Below, in pieces: positions 6,447 to 11,140 of a DNA stretch of 11,140 nt (position 1 is its first letter; the number at the start of each line of letters is the position of its first letter). The notes below the pieces were generated by a model, which did no database searches, was not told the origin of the DNA, and saw nothing but the letters and a program-made list of their open reading frames with translations. Made by a program: the position numbers and the translations under genes. Source of the DNA: JAWXCB01 sp034440455 (GTDB lineage: Bacteria; Bacteroidota; Bacteroidia; Chitinophagales; CAIOSU01); contig JAWXCB010000137.1 of assembly GCA_034440455.1 (NCBI GenBank), positions 1 through 11,140 on the forward strand, in the 5' to 3' direction.

Positions 6447-7264
6447 CTTATACCAACGACCAAACTAATACCCTTCTCTCCCAAACCTTCGCTTATCTGA
6501 TAGTAGAAGAAAACGATCACGTTCTCACAATTACACTCAATCGCCCCGAAAAGAAGAACGCGATGAATCCTGTGATGATGCATGAGATTGTGTATGCGCT
6601 GAATTATGCGCACTATAACAATGATTTGTGGGCAGTTGTGATAAAAGCGAATGGCGATGTGTTTTGCGCGGGTGCTGATTTGAAAGCATTTGCCGGAGCA
6701 ACGGATGAAAGGAAATCAACGATTCCCGAACCCAGAGGGCAAGTTGCGCTGGGAGACGCCTTTGTGCATCTGCATAAGCCTTGCATTGCGCGTGTGCATG
6801 GAAACGTATTTGCCGGAGCGCATCTCCTCGTGTGCGGATGCACGCATGTCATCGTTTCAAAGAATGTACAATTCAGTTTGCCTGAAGTGAAGCGTGGCAT
6901 TTGGCCCATGCAGGTGATGGCGAGCCTTGCCCCGATAATGTCTGCGAGGCAATTGCTGGATTATTGCATGCGAGCAAAATCTTTGTCTGCTGAGGAAGCA
7001 ATGAACCGCGGTCTTGCAACACAAGTTGTTGAACTTTCTGAATTAGATAATGCAGTAAATGCACTTGTCGAAGAAATCAAAGCGCTTTCGCCTGCTGCTA
7101 TTCGACTTGGATTAAAAGCGTGGGATGAATTAAAAAGTGTTGATGCTTCCGGGCAGCATCAATTTTTGCTCGGCATGTTACAGCAAGTATTGCAAACCGA
7201 AGATGCTGCCGAAGGATTGCAGGCGTTTGCTGAAAAGCGCAAACCAGTGTGGAAGGGAAAGTAA
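6443..7264 (+). CDS. Enoyl-CoA hydratase/isomerase family protein (possible methylglutaconyl-CoA hydratase)
   Basis: This is a 273-residue crotonase-fold protein, usually hexameric and cytoplasmic, which hydrates or isomerises enoyl-CoA thioesters. It begins with LTITLNRPEKKNAMN (28-42). The first oxyanion segment is CAGADLKAF (75-83) and the second is HGNVFAGAHLL (119-129). The acidic residue E148 in LPEVKRGIWP (146-155) aligns with the conserved catalytic glutamate of the family. The usual glycine triplet of the second segment reads AGA, and the position of the other classical glutamate is leucine (L128). That glutamate is also absent in methylglutaconyl-CoA hydratases, so this fits a LiuC/AUH-like role after methylcrotonyl-CoA carboxylase, but the AGA variant is unusual. 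The ATGA overlap with alpha implies coupled translation. It could instead act on another acyl-CoA. Confidence 0.88.
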   Translation: MTYTNDQTNTLLSQTFAYLIVEENDHVLTITLNRPEKKNAMNPVMMHEIVYALNYAHYNNDLWAVVIKANGDVFCAGADLKAFAGATDERKSTIPEPRGQVALGDAFVHLHKPCIARVHGNVFAGAHLLVCGCTHVIVSKNVQFSLPEVKRGIWPMQVMASLAPIMSARQLLDYCMRAKSLSAEEAMNRGLATQVVELSELDNAVNALVEEIKALSPAAIRLGLKAWDELKSVDASGQHQFLLGMLQQVLQTEDAAEGLQAFAEKRKPVWKGK

Positions 7265-7276
7265 TTGAGTCAGGGA

Positions 7277-8974
7277 TTATTCTGCCACAACCAATTTCCT
7301 GTATTTTGTTTCTGCATTGCTTTGTAGCCGGATAATATATTGACCGCTTGCAAGTCCGGCTTTCTTCAAAGCAAAATTATCCTGATAGCTTCCCGGTTCG
7401 CGTGTTCCCGCGCCAGAGGAATACACAACTTTTTGATTGAGGTCAAGCACATCAAACTTAACAGCGCTTTTTTTCTGCAAAGAGTAGGTTACAGTAATTT
7501 GACCGTCAACTGAGGGGTTGGGATAAACATCGAAGATTTGCAAAAACTGTTGCGCATTATGTATGCCTGTGATGGATTGTTTCTTGATGGTAAATCTGTC
7601 TAAAATTCCATTGTAAACCGAGAGATAGTACCCATCAAGCCTGTCACCATCTACATCAAAAATAAAAGAGCCGAGGCAGGTGTCGCATGCGTGTCCGTAA
7701 TAAATGGCAGGATGCTCGAAAGCACTTGCGTCATTTACATTACTGGTGTTTCCTGCAACAACATACACAGTTCCCTTTCCTGCATTCGGGCCATCGGTGT
7801 ATTTAACATAAGGCTCGCCAATCAAATCATTTCCGCTCGCGCCATTCACAATCATTGAAGGCGTGAAAGAATCTTTTCCGAAATAATGACCGTTGATAAG
7901 ATAGCTGCGCTGAAAATTATGCTCATGTCCGGTGAGCACTAAATCAACGCCATAACGCTCGATAATCGGGTTGAAATGATGGCGTGTTGCTACACAAAAT
8001 TGTTGCACGCTGGTTTCTTCGGTAAAATCATTCTGTCCGCTGTATGGGCATTGATGCCAAAAGGCGATTTTCCATTTTTTTGTAGTTGCCGCTAAATCTG
8101 CTTTCAGCCATTCGAGCATCGGTGAGGTGAATGAAGTATCGCTGTCTGCAATTCCTATCCAATCATAGTTTGCATTCCACGAGCCAAGCTCTGAATTAAG
8201 CGAGATAAAATGAATGTCGCCATAATCAAATGAGTAATATAACTTTTTATTGGAAGGCACTCCGCCTAATTCGCCATTCGTGGGCGGGTCAATGATGTCA
8301 AGATAAGGACCCGTATGGTTGTCAGGATGCTGATTACACAATACAGGCAATCCGTTCTGGTCTTGCCACGGGCAAATGCTGTTGTAATCATGATTGCCTG
8401 ATGTAGATGCAAAAGGCAGGTTCATAAAAATATGCTTATAGCCATAAATGCTGTCAAATACTTTTGTTTGAAACTCAAGGTCTGTGCCCTCATCATAAAC
8501 ATTGTCACCAAGCCAGAGCCATAAATCAGCAGGACGATCAGATGCTGCATAGTCAAGGTAAGAATCACGCACAAGCGCCTGCCCCATGTTGCCATGCCCG
8601 AAATCACCCATCGCCCAAAAGCGCAGCGGAATCGGATTTGCAGATGCGGGAGGAGTAGTGAAATACATCAAGGTGTCGCCCCGCAGCGTTTGCGAAGAAC
8701 TGCCGATGCTATAATAATATTTAGTATACGGTGAGAGTCCGGTGAGTTGTACGCGATGTTCCGTTGTCGAAGAACCTTCATCTACTGTGAAATCAGAAGA
8801 TCCGTGACTCGTTCCGTATTGTACGCGGCTATCGCTTGCTATATCTGTGCGCCAGCGGATAATGATGCTATTCGGTCCGGGGCTTTGCAGATAGGGTCCG
8901 CGCGTAAGAGTTTGCGCATTAACAAACGAGAAGGTAAGCGGAAGCAGAAGAAAAAAGAACATGAGTTTTTTCAT
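7277..8974 (-). CDS. Secreted purple-acid-phosphatase-like metallophosphoesterase with T9SS sorting domain
   Basis: This 565-residue exported enzyme should cleave phosphoesters at the cell surface or outside the cell. It begins with a signal peptide (MKKLMFFFLLLPLTFSFVNA, 1-20). A fibronectin-type purple acid phosphatase N-domain follows (about 22-108, with RGPYLQSPG and the HRVQLTGLSPYTKYYY motif). The catalytic domain holds all five metal blocks: GDFG (123-126), GDNVY (156-160, with Tyr160 the expected colour-giving ligand), GNHD (193-196), FWHQCP with H307, and GHEH (349-352). The C-terminal 80 or so residues, starting near FDVYPNPS (481-488) and ending in LVVAE, form a type A T9SS sorting domain, which directs export across the outer membrane. 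The gene converges on the hydratase gene with a 12-base gap. No Shine-Dalgarno sequence or clear promoter is seen upstream. The substrate is unknown. Confidence 0.92.
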   Translation of the reverse strand: MKKLMFFFLLLPLTFSFVNAQTLTRGPYLQSPGPNSIIIRWRTDIASDSRVQYGTSHGSSDFTVDEGSSTTEHRVQLTGLSPYTKYYYSIGSSSQTLRGDTLMYFTTPPASANPIPLRFWAMGDFGHGNMGQALVRDSYLDYAASDRPADLWLWLGDNVYDEGTDLEFQTKVFDSIYGYKHIFMNLPFASTSGNHDYNSICPWQDQNGLPVLCNQHPDNHTGPYLDIIDPPTNGELGGVPSNKKLYYSFDYGDIHFISLNSELGSWNANYDWIGIADSDTSFTSPMLEWLKADLAATTKKWKIAFWHQCPYSGQNDFTEETSVQQFCVATRHHFNPIIERYGVDLVLTGHEHNFQRSYLINGHYFGKDSFTPSMIVNGASGNDLIGEPYVKYTDGPNAGKGTVYVVAGNTSNVNDASAFEHPAIYYGHACDTCLGSFIFDVDGDRLDGYYLSVYNGILDRFTIKKQSITGIHNAQQFLQIFDVYPNPSVDGQITVTYSLQKKSAVKFDVLDLNQKVVYSSGAGTREPGSYQDNFALKKAGLASGQYIIRLQSNAETKYRKLVVAE

Positions 8975-9042
8975 GTCGGGGTAGTTTAGTAAGGTAAATT
9001 AAAGAATAGTTTGCACTCGAAGCCTACAGGCAAGATAAAATT

Positions 9043-10782
9043 TCAAGCCTCCGAGAAACTGCGCTTCATTAATTCTTCATCGGTAAACATCACCGGCTCC
9101 TCATCGCGGGAGATGCTGCGTTCAATTGGATGCTTGAGCATTTCAGTTGCCAACTGTTTAAACTTTGTTTGAAAAGCGGCAAGCGTCCATTGTCCGTAAA
9201 CAGTGTGGCCGCCTTCATAGCACTGCTCTTGATATTCTTCAAACGTGGTGATATACCCGCTGTAATCGTTGGAGTAGGAGGTGAGAATAATATTTGTGAT
9301 GCCTTTTTTCTTGAGAACATTATAAATCGTGTCGCGCAATCTCCATCCCGCCACGGTAGTGATTTCTCCGGGGATTCCAACCAAAGCCAAACTGCCGATA
9401 GTCACAATTTGCAGCGGAAGCACTTGCGGTGTCCATGGTTTGTTATCCAAGCTGCCATTGCGATAATGTTTTTTTATGGCGGCAACAGATTTATCAGCCC
9501 ATGCAGGAAGGAGCAGGTTTTTAAGATCACGTGTTCCCAAGATTTTCCGCTCGCCCGTTTCTATAATAATTTTTTTCTTGCCTTGCGCTTTGTATTTGTT
9601 AAACAATTTTTCGCGCTCGTGCGCATTCTTGAACACGGATTTTGATAGATGATACGCTTTTAAAAAATCAGCCAGCGCGTTTGCTGCTACGCCTCCAATA
9701 ATTCCCAGTCCCGGACCTTCCACCGTTCCTTTCAAAAAACCTACGCCATGGCAGGAGGGGCTTGTTCTTGCATCGCGGGCGCCATTGGTAAACTCCGCAT
9801 CGGGCAGAATATTTCCAAAGTTGGAGTGCATTAATGCAAAATCAATATCGCCTTTCAACTCTTCGCCTTTATGTGCAGCGTCAAAAATTTCTATTGCTTT
9901 TTCATATTGCAGCTTGCCGTTGTGGCGGGCGCTTTCAAAATCATCTTCATATTTTCCGCGCGTCCATTTTTTCTTTTTATCTAAGATGTAATTAGGACTT
10001 ACATCCCCCGCTGCACCCTGCGCAAAGGCTGACACGAACTTGTTATTGACTGAATATTTCCTGACTGCATCTTCCATGAATTGCGCTGCATAACCTTTGT
10101 TATCAAAACAAATTGCGCGGTTGTCATTGTGTACGCTGGTGCAATGCACTCCAAACCAATTAATGGTTCCGATAGGCTTCCCGTCTAATGCGTCAAAGCG
10201 CAGCAAGAGCATATCGCGGTCAAGCGCGAGATGCCAGTCTTTCTGCTCATATTTTTTTGCCTCCGGATTTTTATTGTATGCCCGCACTGAACGATTGAAT
10301 GCAACCTCCACATCAGATGCGAATGTTCCCTTTGAGAGATAAATTTTTGCAGGCTGCAACGAACGATCTGCTTCTACAATAGCGTGAGTAATGCCGTCAA
10401 CAATTTGCTGATATACCTCGGGTACAAAACCGGGAACGCTGAAGTTGTAAAACCCATAATGCGAGTATCCGCCTGGTCCGCTGTGCGTGTGCTGTGCAGA
10501 AAGAAAAACATTTTCAGGTTGAAAGCCAAGTTCAGAATAATGGCGAGACAGATTTTTAATTACGCCCCTTTTAATCGAAATAGTAATGAACGCTATTTCG
10601 GCATTTACAAAAACGACTTTCTTTCCAGTGTTTATATTTCTGATAACGAAAGCCCGCGCATTCAGTCCTGTTCCTTTTTCATGCACCTTATTAAAATACA
10701 TACCATAGCCCATCATACCCACGCCTTTTTTAAAGGCGGTGATATCTGCTATGGCGGTTCCAACTTCGTAGGTATAGGTCAT
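9043..10782 (-). CDS. Neutral/alkaline non-lysosomal ceramidase family protein without visible signal peptide
   Basis: Members of this family hydrolyse the amide bond of ceramide to sphingosine and a fatty acid. The 579 residues contain HTHSGPGGY (98-106) and WFGVHCTS (209-216) with the expected zinc histidines. GDVSPN (259-264) carries the catalytic serine, S262. PGEITTVAGWR (471-481) and NDYSGYITTFEEY (505-517) hold the expected zinc glutamate and tyrosine. All key residues look intact. The segment before DNKGYA reads ICF (224-226), where a small residue is more usual. The protein starts directly in the catalytic domain (MTYTYEVGTAIADIT), with no signal peptide and no in-frame ATG found just upstream, whereas most relatives are secreted. 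It may act in the cytoplasm or on another amide. The C-terminal domain of about 140 residues seen in many relatives appears reduced. An AGGAG lies before the ATG. Confidence 0.9.
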   Translation of the reverse strand: MTYTYEVGTAIADITAFKKGVGMMGYGMYFNKVHEKGTGLNARAFVIRNINTGKKVVFVNAEIAFITISIKRGVIKNLSRHYSELGFQPENVFLSAQHTHSGPGGYSHYGFYNFSVPGFVPEVYQQIVDGITHAIVEADRSLQPAKIYLSKGTFASDVEVAFNRSVRAYNKNPEAKKYEQKDWHLALDRDMLLLRFDALDGKPIGTINWFGVHCTSVHNDNRAICFDNKGYAAQFMEDAVRKYSVNNKFVSAFAQGAAGDVSPNYILDKKKKWTRGKYEDDFESARHNGKLQYEKAIEIFDAAHKGEELKGDIDFALMHSNFGNILPDAEFTNGARDARTSPSCHGVGFLKGTVEGPGLGIIGGVAANALADFLKAYHLSKSVFKNAHEREKLFNKYKAQGKKKIIIETGERKILGTRDLKNLLLPAWADKSVAAIKKHYRNGSLDNKPWTPQVLPLQIVTIGSLALVGIPGEITTVAGWRLRDTIYNVLKKKGITNIILTSYSNDYSGYITTFEEYQEQCYEGGHTVYGQWTLAAFQTKFKQLATEMLKHPIERSISRDEEPVMFTDEELMKRSFSEA

Positions 10783-10791
10783 GCGATAAAT

Positions 10792-10796
10792 CTCCT
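10792..10796 (-). promoter_or_regulatory. Shine-Dalgarno-like site of the ceramidase gene
   Basis: AGGAG on the minus strand lies 9 bases before the ATG at 10780-10782. Other starts in this window have A-rich leaders without such a motif, so this site supports the chosen start and argues against an upstream start that would add a signal peptide. Confidence 0.5.
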
Positions 10797-10832
10797 GTGT
10801 AATGAATGCACCGCTGACGAAGTTAAAATTTA

Positions 10833-10861
10833 GAAAACTTAAAAACGAGGAAAACTTAAAA
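10833..10861. repeat. 12-bp direct repeat in the ceramidase upstream region
   Basis: gaaaacttaaaa occurs at 10833-10844 and again at 10850-10861, a 17-base period. The pair lies 50-80 bases upstream of the ceramidase start, between it and the receptor stop codon. Two evenly placed AT-rich copies could be a protein-binding site, or they could belong to the same AAGTTT-type spacer DNA as the repeat at 691-732. Confidence 0.5.
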
Positions 10862-10896
10862 CCTGTGAAATCCGAGAATCAGTTTTAAATCAGTAG

Positions 10897-11140
10897 TCAA
10901 AACTCATAAGATAATTGCACAGTATAATTCCTCGGAGCTTCAAGATATGCAGGTCTAACGGAGTATTGATTGTTGGTGATGTTCTTTGCAATAAAACTCA
11001 CTTTCGTTTTTTCCGAAAAATCATATCCTACCCTTGCATCAACGGCATACGTAGGTTCCTCATGGGAAGCTCGATACGCTCTTATTCCGGGAACAAGATT
11101 AATCTTCGGATCAATGTTTTCCATGAAGCTGTTTATAAAC
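10897..11140 (-). CDS. TonB-dependent receptor, C-terminal 80 residues (cut by window edge)
   Basis: The frame is open to the window edge and ends at the TGA at 10897-10899. The segment DARVGYDFSEKTKVSFIAKN, the following ITNNQYSVRP, then PRNYTVQLSYEF with a terminal phenylalanine form the typical last strands of a TonB-dependent outer-membrane beta barrel. The terminal aromatic residue is the usual signal for barrel insertion. Such receptors import siderophores, vitamin B12, glycans or other ligands using TonB energy. The plug and most of the barrel are outside the window, so the ligand cannot be inferred. The internal ATG at 11122-11124 is not the start. The gene lies 114 bases upstream of the ceramidase gene on the same strand, so co-transcription is possible but not shown. 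Confidence 0.88.
   Translation of the reverse strand, partial: FINSFMENIDPKINLVPGIRAYRASHEEPTYAVDARVGYDFSEKTKVSFIAKNITNNQYSVRPAYLEAPRNYTVQLSYEF

Noticed and set aside
6230..6613. 127-codon open frame on the minus strand across the alpha/hydratase junction
   Set aside because: It is antisense to the biotin-carrier domain and the hydratase start. Its composition follows the opposite strand's codons.
9021..9035. Small palindrome GCCTACAGGC between the phosphoesterase and ceramidase genes
   Set aside because: The stem is only four base pairs with a two-base loop and no T run, too weak to call a terminator or operator.
9130..9645. 171-codon open frame on the plus strand
   Set aside because: It is antisense to the ceramidase gene, whose motifs are clear. 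The predicted protein resembles no family.
10384..10833. 149-codon open frame on the plus strand
   Set aside because: It is antisense to the N-terminal part of the ceramidase, which includes the HTHSGPGG motif, and shows no domain of its own.

Overview
The window looks like a chromosomal piece of a Bacteroidota bacterium, probably of the Chitinophagales/Sphingobacteriales type. Four things point there: a secreted metallophosphoesterase with a C-terminal type IX secretion (T9SS) sorting domain, the C-terminus of a TonB-dependent receptor, mostly A-rich leaders without Shine-Dalgarno sequences, and promoter-like boxes of the TAnnTTTG type. No RNA gene, CRISPR array, transposase or integrase is visible.

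Left part (1-1454, minus strand): the N-terminal 220 residues of an oligopeptide-type ABC transporter ATPase that runs off the window, a short intergenic region with heptamer repeats, and a small polytopic membrane protein resembling DUF2306.

Centre (1520-7264, plus strand): an acyl-CoA carboxylase cluster with a carboxyltransferase (beta) subunit, a biotin carboxylase/biotin carrier (alpha) subunit and an enoyl-CoA hydratase/isomerase. This set matches a methylcrotonyl-CoA carboxylase (leucine or isoprenoid breakdown) locus. The cluster is interrupted between beta and alpha. Directly after beta lies a broken 5' stub of a second alpha gene (3202-3480). It is about 84% identical in protein and 78% in DNA to the intact alpha over 76 codons (hand alignment). 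Next comes a chain of overlapping small genes: a VapB-like antitoxin, a 25-codon remnant of a PIN toxin, a DUF433 antitoxin and a DUF5615 PIN-like toxin. The intact alpha follows, apparently with its own promoter. Alpha and the hydratase overlap by ATGA.

Right part (7277-11140, minus strand): a secreted purple-acid-phosphatase-like enzyme, a neutral ceramidase-family protein with an intact GDVSPN motif but no signal peptide, and the last 80 residues of a TonB-dependent receptor.

The most notable structure is the toxin-antitoxin island lodged between the carboxylase genes. It carries a truncated toxin gene and is flanked by a diverged partial copy of the downstream gene, which suggests module replacement and recombination within a metabolic operon. 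The rest of the window is ordinary gene content.
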